From an uncultured Chitinophagaceae bacterium (GTDB taxonomy: Bacteria; Bacteroidota; Bacteroidia; Chitinophagales; Chitinophagaceae), in assembly GCA_937862815.1 (NCBI GenBank), contig CALMED010000012.1, forward strand, positions 219,452-283,451: 64,000 bases of DNA. Direction: 5' to 3'. Every line of letters begins with the position of its first letter. Position 1 is the first letter of the stretch. Made by a program: the position numbers and the translations under genes. Shown here in pieces: positions 27,150-36,102 of this stretch. Under the pieces are notes generated by a model that worked only from the letters and a program-made list of their open reading frames with translations, had not been told where the DNA came from and did not search any database.

Positions 27150-28898
27150 TCAGATTTCGTCTTTACTCAATACACACTCCGCCACTCCCCTGCCTTGCGG
27201 CACCATCGGGAAGACATTGTTTTCTTTCCCCACCATCACTTCAAGCAGGTAAGAGCCCCCCCATTCCAGCATGGTTCGCAGGGCTTCCCGCAGGCGGGAA
27301 CGCTCGCTCACCGACTGCCCTTCGATCCGGTAGCCCTTGGCCACCTGTACAAAATCGGGGCTCTGGATATCTACAAAAGAATAACGATTCTCATGGAACA
27401 ACTGCTGCCACTGGCGCACCATCCCCAGAAAATTGTTGTTCAGGATCAGGATCTTTACGTTGGGACCGTACTGCATGATGGTGCCCAACTCCTGGAGGGT
27501 CATCTGGAATCCCCCATCACCAATGATGGCCACCGTTGTGCGGGAAGGATCTCCATAGGCAGCCCCGATAGCTGCCGGCAGTGCATAGCCCATGGTACCC
27601 AGGCCTCCGCTGGTGATGTTGCTCTTGGTTTTGTTCATGCGGGCATAGCGGCAGGCCACCATCTGGTGTTGTCCCACGTCGGTAACAATGATGGCTTCGC
27701 CGTTGGTAAGTTCATTGAGTTCGCGGATGACTTCCCCCATGGTCAGCACCTCCCCTTCCGGATGCAATTCAGGTTGAATGCATTGTTCCTGTTCCCGTTG
27801 CATGAGATCGTGAAAACGTTGCAGCCAGTGGGGATATACTTTGGTATCCAGCAGGTGGGTGAGCATCGGAAGGGTTTCCCTGCAATCGCCCCATACGGGC
27901 ACGGTGGCCTTGACGTTTTTATCAATCTCAGCCGGATCAATATCCAGGTGAATGATTTTTGCCTGTTTGGCATACTTATCGAGACGGCCGGTTACCCGGT
28001 CGTCGAACCGCATGCCCACCGCAATCAGTACATCGCATTCGTTGGTAAGTACATTGGGACCGTAGTTGCCGTGCATGCCCAACATCCCTACGGCCAGCGG
28101 GTGATCGGTGGGAATGGCACTCATCCCCATGATGGTCCATGCCGCCGGAATGCCAGCTTTTTCGATAAATGCTTTGAACTCCTGCTCGGCCTTTCCCAGG
28201 ATCACACCCTGACCGAAAATCACAAAGGGACGCTCGGCCGCATTGATCAGGCGGGCAGCTTCTTCAAGGTATTCCTTGCGCACCACGGGCTTGGGACGAT
28301 AACTGCGGATGTGATCGCACTTCTGGTAGCCTTCATATGTAAACTGCTGCAGCTGGGCATTTTTGGTAATGTCAATGAGTACAGGACCCGGGCGACCACT
28401 TCCGGCGATGTAAAAGGCCTTGGCCAGCACATGAGGAATTTCCGTGGCGTCGGTTACCTGGTAGTTCCACTTGGTGACCGGTGTGGTAATATTGATCACA
28501 TCTGTTTCCTGGAAAGCATCCGTGCCCAACAGGTGGGCAAAGACCTGGCCTGTGATGCACACCAGCGGAGTGGAGTCAATCATGGCATCGGCGAGGCCGG
28601 TAACCAGGTTGGTGGCACCCGGCCCACTGGTTGCGAAGACGACGCCGGTTCTTCCACTGGCACGGGCAAACCCCTGTGCTGCATGAATGCCACCCTGCTC
28701 GTGGCGCACGAGGATGTGCTGCAGGCGGTCCTGGTAATCGTACAACGCATCATAGATGGGCATGATGGCACCACCTGGATAACCGAAAATAGTGGTCACG
28801 CCCTCCTGCACCAGGGCATCCAGTACAGCCTGAGAGCCGGAAAGGGTTACTGCCGCAGGAGTAACAATGGGTTTATTTTGCAAGGTGGCTGTCTCCAT
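27150..28898 (-). CDS. ilvB: Acetolactate synthase catalytic (large) subunit
   Basis: ThDP enzyme forming acetolactate or acetohydroxybutyrate from pyruvate and 2-oxobutyrate, 582 aa. Seen: IFGYPGGAIMPIYDAL, the catalytic Glu in RHEQGGIHAAQGFAR, the FAD-binding middle domain, and the C-terminal ThDP/Mg motif GDGGFQMTLQELGTIMQYG with NNNFLGMVRQWQ. Together with ilvN it makes the holoenzyme. It lies 9 bp after ilvD. Confidence 0.97.
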   Translation of the reverse strand: METATLQNKPIVTPAAVTLSGSQAVLDALVQEGVTTIFGYPGGAIMPIYDALYDYQDRLQHILVRHEQGGIHAAQGFARASGRTGVVFATSGPGATNLVTGLADAMIDSTPLVCITGQVFAHLLGTDAFQETDVINITTPVTKWNYQVTDATEIPHVLAKAFYIAGSGRPGPVLIDITKNAQLQQFTYEGYQKCDHIRSYRPKPVVRKEYLEEAARLINAAERPFVIFGQGVILGKAEQEFKAFIEKAGIPAAWTIMGMSAIPTDHPLAVGMLGMHGNYGPNVLTNECDVLIAVGMRFDDRVTGRLDKYAKQAKIIHLDIDPAEIDKNVKATVPVWGDCRETLPMLTHLLDTKVYPHWLQRFHDLMQREQEQCIQPELHPEGEVLTMGEVIRELNELTNGEAIIVTDVGQHQMVACRYARMNKTKSNITSGGLGTMGYALPAAIGAAYGDPSRTTVAIIGDGGFQMTLQELGTIMQYGPNVKILILNNNFLGMVRQWQQLFHENRYSFVDIQSPDFVQVAKGYRIEGQSVSERSRLREALRTMLEWGGSYLLEVMVGKENNVFPMVPQGRGVAECVLSKDEI

Positions 28899-28907
28899 AA
28901 AATGTTT

Positions 28908-30590
28908 TTAAAGTTCATCGGTTACACATCCCTGTGAGGCGTCTTTAACCGTCAGGGCATATTTATACAACAGACCCTTTTGCACCCGCAGGGCCGGCTG
29001 TTTCCAGTTTCTTCTCCGTTCGGCCAGCACATCTTCATTCACTTTCAGGGTAATGGTCCGTTGAACGGCATCAATCTCAATGATATCATCGTCCTCCACC
29101 AACGCGATGGCTCCTCCTTCAAAAGCCTCGGGGGTTATATGCCCCACCACAAAGCCGTGTGAACCGCCGCTGAAACGGCCATCTGTTATCAGCGCCACAT
29201 CTTTGCCCAATCCCGCTCCGGTGATGGCACTGGTGGGCTTGAGCATTTCCGGCATACCCGGAGCTCCCCTGGGACCTTCGTAGCGGATCACCACCACGTC
29301 GCCTTTCTGTACCCGGCCACTGGCGATTCCATCCACCAGGTCTTTCTCCCCGTCAAAAACGCGGGCGGGACCTTCGAAGCGCTCACCTTCCTTCCCCGAT
29401 ATCTTGGCTACACTGCCCTTCTCAGCCAGGTTACCGAAAAGGATTTTGAGGTGACCGGTGGCCTTGATGGGCTGTTCTGCCGGGTACACAATCTTCTGAC
29501 TTTCAAAATCAATGGGAGCCACCTCCGCCAGGTTTTCTGCTACTGTATTACCGGTGACCGTCATGCAATCGCCATGCAGCAAACCCTTATCGAGCAGGTA
29601 CCGCATCACGGCCGGTACACCGCCGTGCCGGTGGAGTTCCTGCATAAGGAACTTACCACTGGGCTTGAAGTCGGCCAGCACCGGAGTGGTATTGCTGATG
29701 CGCTGGAAATCGTGGATGCTGATATCCACATCCACGCTGCGGGCCATGGCAATAAGGTGCAGTACGGCATTGGTGCTGCCGCCGAAAACCATGATCAGGG
29801 TAATGGCATTTTCAAATGCATTACGGGTCATGATGTCGCGGGGCTTGATGTCCTTTTCCAGCAAAAACCTGATGGCCTTTGCCGCCTTGAAACATTCCTG
29901 CCGTTTATCGTCACTGTCGGCCGGGTTGGAAGAAGAATAAGGCAGACTCATCCCCAGCGCTTCAATGGCGCTCGCCATGGTGTTGGCCGTGTACATACCA
30001 CCGCAGGCGCCGGCGCCGGGGCAACTGTGTTTTACAATTTCTTTGAAATCTTCCGGCGTGATGGTCCCTGCAAGCTTTTGCCCCAGGGCCTCAAAAGCCG
30101 AAATAATATTGAGCTCCTCGCCTTTGTAATGGCCGGCAGCAATGGTGCCGCCATATACCATGATCGACGGTCGGTTTACACGCCCCATGGCCATAACGGC
30201 CCCTGGCATGTTCTTATCGCAACCGGGCAGGGCAATGAGCCCGTCGTAATAAAAACCACCCATCACGGCCTCAATGCTGTCGGCAATAATATCCCGGCTC
30301 ACCAGGGAGTACCGCATGCCGTCTGTGCCGTTGCTGATGCCATCGCTGATGCCGATGGTATTAAAAATCAAACCTACCATTCCGCTGTCCCACACCCCCT
30401 GCTTCACCAGTTTGGCAAGGTTATTCAGGTGCATGTTACAGGTATTACCATCGTACCCCATGCTGGCAATGCCCACCTGGGCTTTCTGCATATCGGCTTC
30501 TGAAAGACCAATGCCATACAGCATGGCCTGTGCAGCCGGCTGGGTTTCATCCTGCGTTAAGGTGCGTGAATATTTATTAATCTGCGACAT
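28908..30590 (-). CDS. ilvD: Dihydroxy-acid dehydratase
   Basis: Iron-sulfur dehydratase making the 2-oxo acids for valine and isoleucine, 560 aa. Cluster-ligand motifs are visible: [15 protein letters not shown] near residue 120 and [19 protein letters not shown] near 185-205. The C-terminal [20 protein letters not shown] motif binds substrate and Mg. It is full length, in the usual form for the IlvD/Edd family, with the order of cysteines favouring IlvD over 6-phosphogluconate dehydratase. It lies 16 bp after ilvE. Confidence 0.97.
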   Translation of the reverse strand: MSQINKYSRTLTQDETQPAAQAMLYGIGLSEADMQKAQVGIASMGYDGNTCNMHLNNLAKLVKQGVWDSGMVGLIFNTIGISDGISNGTDGMRYSLVSRDIIADSIEAVMGGFYYDGLIALPGCDKNMPGAVMAMGRVNRPSIMVYGGTIAAGHYKGEELNIISAFEALGQKLAGTITPEDFKEIVKHSCPGAGACGGMYTANTMASAIEALGMSLPYSSSNPADSDDKRQECFKAAKAIRFLLEKDIKPRDIMTRNAFENAITLIMVFGGSTNAVLHLIAMARSVDVDISIHDFQRISNTTPVLADFKPSGKFLMQELHRHGGVPAVMRYLLDKGLLHGDCMTVTGNTVAENLAEVAPIDFESQKIVYPAEQPIKATGHLKILFGNLAEKGSVAKISGKEGERFEGPARVFDGEKDLVDGIASGRVQKGDVVVIRYEGPRGAPGMPEMLKPTSAITGAGLGKDVALITDGRFSGGSHGFVVGHITPEAFEGGAIALVEDDDIIEIDAVQRTITLKVNEDVLAERRRNWKQPALRVQKGLLYKYALTVKDASQGCVTDEL

Positions 30591-30606
30591 AACTAAATTT
30601 TAATGC

Positions 30607-31536
30607 TTATCCTTCCTGTTCGTTTTCTGCCATTGCTATTGAGGCTGCAGGCTGGTGCGGACCAGTTTCTGTTACACAGTATTTATAGGCAACCTGCAGT
30701 TTGCGGCTGAGACTGTTATTCCACTCCAGCGGAAAGCGGTAATCATCCAGGCTTTCAAAGCCCACCAGTTCGGCCGCGGTACCACAATAAAACGCTGCGT
30801 CGGCCTGTTTCAACTCCCCGGGAGAAATATTCTTTTGCTCCACGGGCATGCCCAGTTCCGCACACAAATCCAGCACCGTTGCACGGGTGATACCAGGCAG
30901 AATGTTTCCCGGTGCCGGTGTAAAAAGTTTACCCTCCCTTTCATAAAAAAGATTCGCGCCGGGGCCCTCGGCCACCCAACCGTTCATGTCCAGCAGAAGC
31001 GCCTCATCGAAACCTTTTCCTTTGGCTTCCTGGCTGGCAAGTATGGAATTAACGTAATGGCCGGCCGCTTTGGCTTCTATATGAAAAGCTTTCGGGTTGG
31101 GTCGCTGAAAGGAAGACGTCATCACCCGCAACAGTTTTTCGCCGAGAAAAGGTTGCATGGCCCAGGCTTCAATCACAATAAAAGATTCCGTATTAAGGGC
31201 AAACGTCATGTTAGCGGGCGCGTACACCACGGGGCGTATGTAGGCGTCCTGTAACCCATTTTGTTCCAGGAGTGCGTACGTAGCTTCTGTCAACGATGCC
31301 GTTGTCCAATCATACGGCATGTTTAAGAGCCGGGCAGACCGCCGCAAGCGTTCAAAATGAGCCTCCGCCTTAAAAATGCGGGTTGCGCCGGCGGCTGTGC
31401 GGTAACTGCGGATGCCTTCAAACACACTGTACCCATAGTGCAGGCTCTGGCTGTACAGGTCCATGCGTGCCTCAGAAGCTTTCACAAAACTTCCGTTGAT
31501 GTACAAAATGGTTTGATCGTTATAATAAGTTGTCAT
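30607..31536 (-). CDS. ilvE: Branched-chain amino acid aminotransferase
   Basis: Class IV PLP aminotransferase for the last step of Val, Leu and Ile synthesis with glutamate as donor, 309 aa. Motifs: YGYSVFEGIRSY, the PLP lysine in IEAKAAGHYVNSILA, EALLLDMNGWVAEGPGANLFYE and the substrate loop GNILPGITRATVLDL. The short C-terminal tail (TGPHQPAASIAMAENEQEG) looks disordered. It is in the middle of the operon, with 67 bp between it and leuB; no terminator is seen there. Confidence 0.96.
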   Translation of the reverse strand: MTTYYNDQTILYINGSFVKASEARMDLYSQSLHYGYSVFEGIRSYRTAAGATRIFKAEAHFERLRRSARLLNMPYDWTTASLTEATYALLEQNGLQDAYIRPVVYAPANMTFALNTESFIVIEAWAMQPFLGEKLLRVMTSSFQRPNPKAFHIEAKAAGHYVNSILASQEAKGKGFDEALLLDMNGWVAEGPGANLFYEREGKLFTPAPGNILPGITRATVLDLCAELGMPVEQKNISPGELKQADAAFYCGTAAELVGFESLDDYRFPLEWNNSLSRKLQVAYKYCVTETGPHQPAASIAMAENEQEG

Positions 31537-31603
31537 TTTTCATGTAATTGCCGCCCAAATCAAAAAACCGTTACGACCGGTTTTCCGAATCAACCGTCTT
31601 TTG

Positions 31604-32719
31604 TCAGATAATGGTGGATTTCCGCAACTCGATATTCTCCTGCTTCACCGTACCGGGAATTTTTCCGCTTATGTAATCGGCAATCAAATCGCCGATCGTG
31701 GAAGTAAAGTAGAAATTAACCGCATCAATATCCTTGGTCACAAAATTGTTCTGCAGGGTCCATTCCACCGCGGCACGCACCACTGCCGCCTCCTCGTTCA
31801 GCCCGAAGTGATCAAGCAGCATGGCAGCCGACAGGATGGAACCGGTTGGGTTGGCAATATCCTTGCCCGCGGCCTGCGGATAGGAACCGTGGATGGGCTC
31901 AAACAAGGCGGTACCGTTACCCACCGATGCAGAGGGCAGCATCCCCAGGGATCCGCTGAGTACGCTTGCTTCATCGCTGATGATATCGCCAAACATATTC
32001 TCAGTGAGCACCACATCAAACTGCTTCGGGTTCAGGATGATCTGCATGGCGGCATTATCTACAAACATGTAATCCACCGCCACATCGCTGAACTGCGGGG
32101 CCATGTCCTGCACCACCCGGCGCCAGAGCCGTGATGAATCCAGCACATTGGCTTTGTCTACCAGCGTCAGCTTTTTGCGCCGCTTCTGCGCATAGGCAAA
32201 TGCCAGCGCTGCAATGCGTTCGATTTCCATCCGGCTGTAGCTGCAGGTATCACTGGCATAATTGCCATCTTCGCTGGTATGCTTCTCGCCAAAATAGATG
32301 CCGCCGGTCAGTTCACGGAAGATCACAAAGTCCACATCCTCCAGTTGTTTTGATTTGAGCGGCGACAAATGCTGCAGGGATGGGTAGGTAGTTATGGGGC
32401 GGATGTTGGCAAACAGCTGCAGGGCTTTGCGGATACCCAGGATGCCCTGTTCGGGCCGTACTTTTGCGGCCGGATCATTGTCGTATTTGGGATGCCCCAC
32501 CGCACCAAAAAGCACCGCATCGCTATCCAGACAAACCTCAATGGTTTCCGGAGGGAGGGCAGACCCCGTGGCATCAATGGCGGCAGCACCGATAAGGGCT
32601 TCTTTATAGGTAAAGCTGTGCTGGTAGGCAGCGGCAACGGCATCCAGCACTTTCCGGGCCTGGGCGGTCACTTCCGGACCAATGCCATCACCGTTGAGTA
32701 AAGCAATCTTTTTTTCCAT
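31604..32719 (-). CDS. leuB: 3-isopropylmalate dehydrogenase
   Basis: NAD-dependent oxidative decarboxylase of leucine synthesis, 371 aa from the chosen ATG. MEKKIALLNGDGIGPEVTAQ is the classic N-terminus; the open frame extends 11 codons further to a TTG at 32752 but this would overlap leuD. Other motifs are FRELTGGIYFGEK, TLVDKANVLDSSRLWR and the NAD-site GSLGMLPSASVG with EPIHGSYPQAAGKDIANP. It starts 4 bp after the leuD stop. Confidence 0.96.
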   Translation of the reverse strand: MEKKIALLNGDGIGPEVTAQARKVLDAVAAAYQHSFTYKEALIGAAAIDATGSALPPETIEVCLDSDAVLFGAVGHPKYDNDPAAKVRPEQGILGIRKALQLFANIRPITTYPSLQHLSPLKSKQLEDVDFVIFRELTGGIYFGEKHTSEDGNYASDTCSYSRMEIERIAALAFAYAQKRRKKLTLVDKANVLDSSRLWRRVVQDMAPQFSDVAVDYMFVDNAAMQIILNPKQFDVVLTENMFGDIISDEASVLSGSLGMLPSASVGNGTALFEPIHGSYPQAAGKDIANPTGSILSAAMLLDHFGLNEEAAVVRAAVEWTLQNNFVTKDIDAVNFYFTSTIGDLIADYISGKIPGTVKQENIELRKSTII

Positions 32720-32723
32720 GCAA

Positions 32724-33311
32724 TCAGAATCTGTTGTTTTCGAAGTGAACAATATCGTCTTTAATACTCAGGAGGAAGTCAATGTCATCGTACCCGTTTA
32801 ACATACAGGTCTTCTTGTAACCATTGATTTCAAATGTTTCTGCAGCACCGGTTCCGTCAATCGTAACGGTTTGCGTTTCCAGGTTGATGGTTAGTGTGGT
32901 GTCGGGGCCCTGTGCGAAGATTTCTTGCAGAAAGGCTTCGCTTACTGTGACCGGCAACAGGCCGTTGTTCAACGCATTGTTTTTAAAAATGTCGGCAAAA
33001 AAACTGCTCACCACGGCCCGGAAACCGTAATCGGTAATTGCCCAGGCGGCATGCTCGCGGGAAGAACCACAGCCGAAGTTTTTGGCAGCTACCAGGATTT
33101 CGCCGCCATACTGCGGTTGGTTGAGAACAAAATCCGCCTTGGGTTGCGCCGGATCATCGTTGTGGTAGCGCCAGTCGCGGAACAGGTTTTTTCCAAAGCC
33201 ATCCCTGGTTGTGGCTTTGAGAAAGCGGGCGGGAATAATCTGGTCGGTATCCACATTTTCCATGCGCAACGGAACAAAGCGGGAAGTAACTATGGTAAAT
33301 GCTTTTGCCAT
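32724..33311 (-). CDS. leuD: 3-isopropylmalate dehydratase small subunit
   Basis: Swivel-domain subunit of isopropylmalate isomerase, 195 aa. It pairs with LeuC. Motifs: [21 protein letters not shown] near the N-terminus and [15 protein letters not shown] (substrate binding) near residue 80. Length matches the usual ~195-200 aa of the LeuD1 type. It lies 13 bp after leuC. Confidence 0.96.
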   Translation of the reverse strand: MAKAFTIVTSRFVPLRMENVDTDQIIPARFLKATTRDGFGKNLFRDWRYHNDDPAQPKADFVLNQPQYGGEILVAAKNFGCGSSREHAAWAITDYGFRAVVSSFFADIFKNNALNNGLLPVTVSEAFLQEIFAQGPDTTLTINLETQTVTIDGTGAAETFEINGYKKTCMLNGYDDIDFLLSIKDDIVHFENNRF

Positions 33312-33324
33312 GTTGGTAGTAGTC

Positions 33325-34725
33325 TTAGTTTAACAAATCCCGGATATCGGTCACCACACCCGTTACGGCGGCGGCGGCGGCGGTCAGTGGACTGGCCAGC
33401 AATGTACGGGCGCCGGCTCCCTGCCGTCCTTCGAAATTGCGGTTGGAGGTGGAAATGCAATACTTCCCGGCAGGAATTTTGTCTTCGTTCATGCCCAGAC
33501 AGGCACTGCAGCCGGGCTGCCGCAACAGGAAACCCGCTTCTTCAAAGATGCGGTCAATTCCTTCAGCGCGTGCCTGTGCCTCCACCTGCTTGCTGCCGGG
33601 CACCACCCATACCTCAACGCCTTTGGCCTTACGTTTTCCCTTCACAAAACCGGCCACCATGCGCAGGTCTTCCATACGGCTGTTGGTACAGCTGCCGATG
33701 AATACATAATCCACCTTCTGTCCGCGGATAGGAGTCCCGGCTTCCAGCCCCATATATGCCAGTGACTTTACGAGGCCGCTTTTATCCGTTTCGTTGACGG
33801 TCTCCTGTGTGGGGATGGTGCCGGTGACCGGTATCCCCATCCCCGGATTGGTGCCGTAGGTGATCATGGGTTGAATATCGGCCGCGTCGAAATGGTATTC
33901 GGTATCAAAAACAACATCGGCATCGGTGCAGAGCTCCTGCCAGTTTTGCAAAGCTTCGTCCCAGGCCACTCCTTCCGGAGCAAAACGCCGTCCTTTTATG
34001 TAGGCGAACGTCGTTTCATCGGGTGCAATCAGTCCGCATCGTCCGCCCATCTCTATACTCATGTTGCAGATGGTCATGCGGGCTTCCATGCTCAGCGAAC
34101 GGATGGCACTTCCGGCAAACTCCACCGCGTGACCGGTGGCACCGCTGGCTGAAATTTTAGAAAGGATGTACAGCACAATATCTTTCGACACAACCCCCTT
34201 GTTCAACGTACCGTCCACGGTGATGCGCATGAGTTTGGGTTTACTCTGCAGGAGACACTGGGTGCTGAGCACCATCTCCACCTCGCTGGTACCAATCCCG
34301 AAGGCGATGGACCCAAAAGCGCCGTGGGTGGATGTGTGGCTGTCGCCGCATACAATGGTCATGCCGGGTTGGGTGATACCCAGTTCCGGACCAATAACGT
34401 GTACGATTCCCTGAAAAGGATGCCCGAGGCCGTAGAGTTCAATGCCGTGTTCGGCGCAGTTTTTCACCAACGCCTCCACCTGTTTGCGGCTGAGCTCTTC
34501 CTGGATGGGGAGATGCTGGTTGAGCGTGGGCACGTTGTGATCGGCCGTGGCGATGGTTTGCCCGGGACGGAATACACGGATGCCCCGCTGGTTCAATCCG
34601 TTGAAGGCCTGGGGAGAGGTGACCTCGTGGATGAAATGGCGGTCGATGTACAGAACAGACGGACCACCCTCAATGGTTTTTACCACGTGGCGTTCCCAGA
34701 TTTTTTCAAATAATGTTTTACCCAT
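33325..34725 (-). CDS. leuC: 3-isopropylmalate dehydratase large subunit
   Basis: Aconitase-family subunit of isopropylmalate isomerase, 466 aa. N-terminal [14 protein letters not shown], then [26 protein letters not shown]. The 4Fe-4S ligands are Cys in [14 protein letters not shown] (about 345) and CSACLGMN (about 405 and 408). Homoaconitase or LeuC of other type is unlikely given the surrounding leu genes. It starts 5 bp after leuA. Confidence 0.97.
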   Translation of the reverse strand: MGKTLFEKIWERHVVKTIEGGPSVLYIDRHFIHEVTSPQAFNGLNQRGIRVFRPGQTIATADHNVPTLNQHLPIQEELSRKQVEALVKNCAEHGIELYGLGHPFQGIVHVIGPELGITQPGMTIVCGDSHTSTHGAFGSIAFGIGTSEVEMVLSTQCLLQSKPKLMRITVDGTLNKGVVSKDIVLYILSKISASGATGHAVEFAGSAIRSLSMEARMTICNMSIEMGGRCGLIAPDETTFAYIKGRRFAPEGVAWDEALQNWQELCTDADVVFDTEYHFDAADIQPMITYGTNPGMGIPVTGTIPTQETVNETDKSGLVKSLAYMGLEAGTPIRGQKVDYVFIGSCTNSRMEDLRMVAGFVKGKRKAKGVEVWVVPGSKQVEAQARAEGIDRIFEEAGFLLRQPGCSACLGMNEDKIPAGKYCISTSNRNFEGRQGAGARTLLASPLTAAAAAVTGVVTDIRDLLN

Positions 34726-34730
34726 ACGGA

Positions 34731-35897
34731 TTACAATGCGGTTGAGGTTTGGTACTGCCGGGCCATGGCAGAGAGGTCGGCATCTTCCACTTCTTTTTTA
34801 TGATCGGCCACGGCCAGGAACTGGTTGTACAGCTCGTCAATATCGTTGCGGTCGAATTCAAAGCCCAGCAGGCGGAACCGGTAAGCCAGGGCGCTGCGAC
34901 CGCTGCGGGCGGTGAGTACGATTTTGGAGGTATCGGCTCCCACTTCCTCGGGGTTGATGATTTCGTAGTTGAGTGCATTTTTGAGGAACCCATCCTGGTG
35001 AATGCCGGACGAATGTGCAAAAGCATTGCTTCCCACAATGGCCTTGTTGGGTTGTACCGGCATCCGCATGGTGTCGCTTACCAGCCGGCTGATGGGGTTC
35101 AGCTTTTCGGTCCTGATGCTGGTGTAGAGCTGCAACTCGGGGTGCTGTTTGATGATCATCACCACTTCTTCCAGGGAGGTGTTACCGGCCCGTTCGCCCA
35201 GGCCGTTGATGGTGCACTCAATCTGCCGGGCACCGTTGATGGCCCCCACCACAGAATTGGCGCTGGCCAGACCCAGATCATTGTGGCAATGGCAGCTGAT
35301 CACGGCGCGGTCAATGTTCTGCACATGATCCATGAGGTATTTGATTTTATCGCCGTACTGCTGGGGCAGGCAATAACCGGTGGTATCGGGAATGTTCACG
35401 GTGGTAGCTCCGGCGGCAATCACGGCTTCAATCACGCGTGCCAGGTATTCGTTGTCGCTGCGGCCTGCATCTTCGGCGTAAAACTCCACGTCATCGGTAA
35501 AATTGCGGGCCCATTTGACGGCCTGTACCGCACGCTGAAGAATTTCCTCCCGGGTGCTGTTGAACTTGTATTTGATGTGCAGATCACTGGTGCCGATGCC
35601 GGTGTGGATGCGCTTGCGGGCGGCGGGCTTCAGCGCTTCAGCGGCTACTTCTATGTCCTTGAGCTGGGCGCGGGTGAGGCCACAGACCACCGCATTTTTG
35701 ATCACTTTGGCAATTTCGTTTACGCTTTCAAAATCACCCGGACTGGAAATCGGGAAGCCGGCTTCCAGTACATTGACGCCCAGGTCTTCCAACTGCAGGG
35801 CCAGCCGGAGTTTTTCCTTCGTATTAAGTTTGCAACCCGGCACCTGCTCCCCATCGCGGAGGGTGGTATCGAAGATGATGATCTGTTCAGCAGCCAT
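34731..35897 (-). CDS. leuA: 2-isopropylmalate synthase, short form without allosteric domain
   Basis: First committed enzyme of leucine synthesis (acetyl-CoA plus 2-oxoisovalerate), 388 aa. The TIM barrel begins [16 protein letters not shown] with Arg/Asp/Glu catalytic residues, followed by metal-site [16 protein letters not shown] and [17 protein letters not shown]. After the barrel there is only a linker/subdomain ending [13 protein letters not shown]. The ~110-120-aa C-terminal LeuA regulatory domain seen in ~500-520-aa enzymes is absent, so direct leucine feedback is not expected. Re-citrate or homocitrate synthase activity is less likely given leuCDB next door. It is the first structural gene after the leader/attenuator. 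Confidence 0.94.
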   Translation of the reverse strand: MAAEQIIIFDTTLRDGEQVPGCKLNTKEKLRLALQLEDLGVNVLEAGFPISSPGDFESVNEIAKVIKNAVVCGLTRAQLKDIEVAAEALKPAARKRIHTGIGTSDLHIKYKFNSTREEILQRAVQAVKWARNFTDDVEFYAEDAGRSDNEYLARVIEAVIAAGATTVNIPDTTGYCLPQQYGDKIKYLMDHVQNIDRAVISCHCHNDLGLASANSVVGAINGARQIECTINGLGERAGNTSLEEVVMIIKQHPELQLYTSIRTEKLNPISRLVSDTMRMPVQPNKAIVGSNAFAHSSGIHQDGFLKNALNYEIINPEEVGADTSKIVLTARSGRSALAYRFRLLGFEFDRNDIDELYNQFLAVADHKKEVEDADLSAMARQYQTSTAL

Positions 35898-35918
35898 AAA
35901 AACGGTGTTGATGGATAT

Positions 35919-35976
35919 AAAAAAGGCAGGTGGGGATACTACATTGCTTGTTCAGGGATACAGTATGCCGCCTGCC
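35919..35976 (-). terminator. Leader attenuator terminator of the leu-ilv operon
   Basis: On the minus strand a stem forms between 35976-35968 (GGCAGGCGG) and 35933-35925 (CCACCTGCC) with one mismatch. It is extended inward by a further 5 bp (35966-35962 with 35940-35936), and six T follow (35924-35919). It lies 22-79 bp before the leuA start and 32 bp after the leader peptide stop, so it would end transcription before leuA. Segment 35968-35972 can instead pair with 36003-35999 (CCGCC), which directly follows the leader stop; this is a possible antiterminator of 5 bp. Confidence 0.78.
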
Positions 35977-36007
35977 GGGCCGAAATTATTTTGAATGCGG
36001 CGGTACG

Positions 36008-36040
36008 TCAAACCAAAATTCCTTGTATTTTACGTTGCAT
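36008..36040 (-). CDS. Leader peptide of the leu-ilv operon (MQRKIQGILV)
   Basis: Ten-codon minus-strand open frame: ATG CAA CGT AAA ATA CAA, then GGA ATT TTG GTT TGA. Four of the last six residues are Ile, Ile, Leu and Val, including one ATA codon that looks uncommon in neighbouring genes. A ribosome stalled on ATT-TTG-GTT would leave the CCGCC segment at 36003-35999 free to pair downstream, while one at the stop codon would cover it. That is the logic of amino-acid attenuation. The mechanism is inference; the codons and hairpin are seen directly. Confidence 0.7.
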   Translation of the reverse strand: MQRKIQGILV

Positions 36041-36049
36041 AAATCAAGT

Positions 36050-36068
36050 GTTAGTTCTTCTAACTAAC
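36050..36068. promoter_or_regulatory. Inverted repeat upstream of the leu-ilv leader
   Basis: GTTAGTT (36050-36056) and AACTAAC (36062-36068) form a perfect 7-bp inverted repeat with a 5-nt centre. It lies 10 bp upstream of the leader ATG and 35 bp from the divergent gene at 36103. It may be an operator or a 5' UTR hairpin. No clear -7 box was found in this gap. Confidence 0.45.
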
Positions 36069-36102
36069 TGATTATAAACGATTTGAACCTAGTTGAATTA
36101 CG

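Noticed and set aside
26619..28937. 772-aa open frame on the plus strand across ilvN and ilvB
   Set aside because: It is the complement of two intact BCAA genes; composition is His-rich and shows no domain.
35898..36102. T-box or riboswitch in the leuA leader
   Set aside because: No T-box sequence or specifier-loop architecture is seen, and the ILV-rich leader frame explains the hairpin better.
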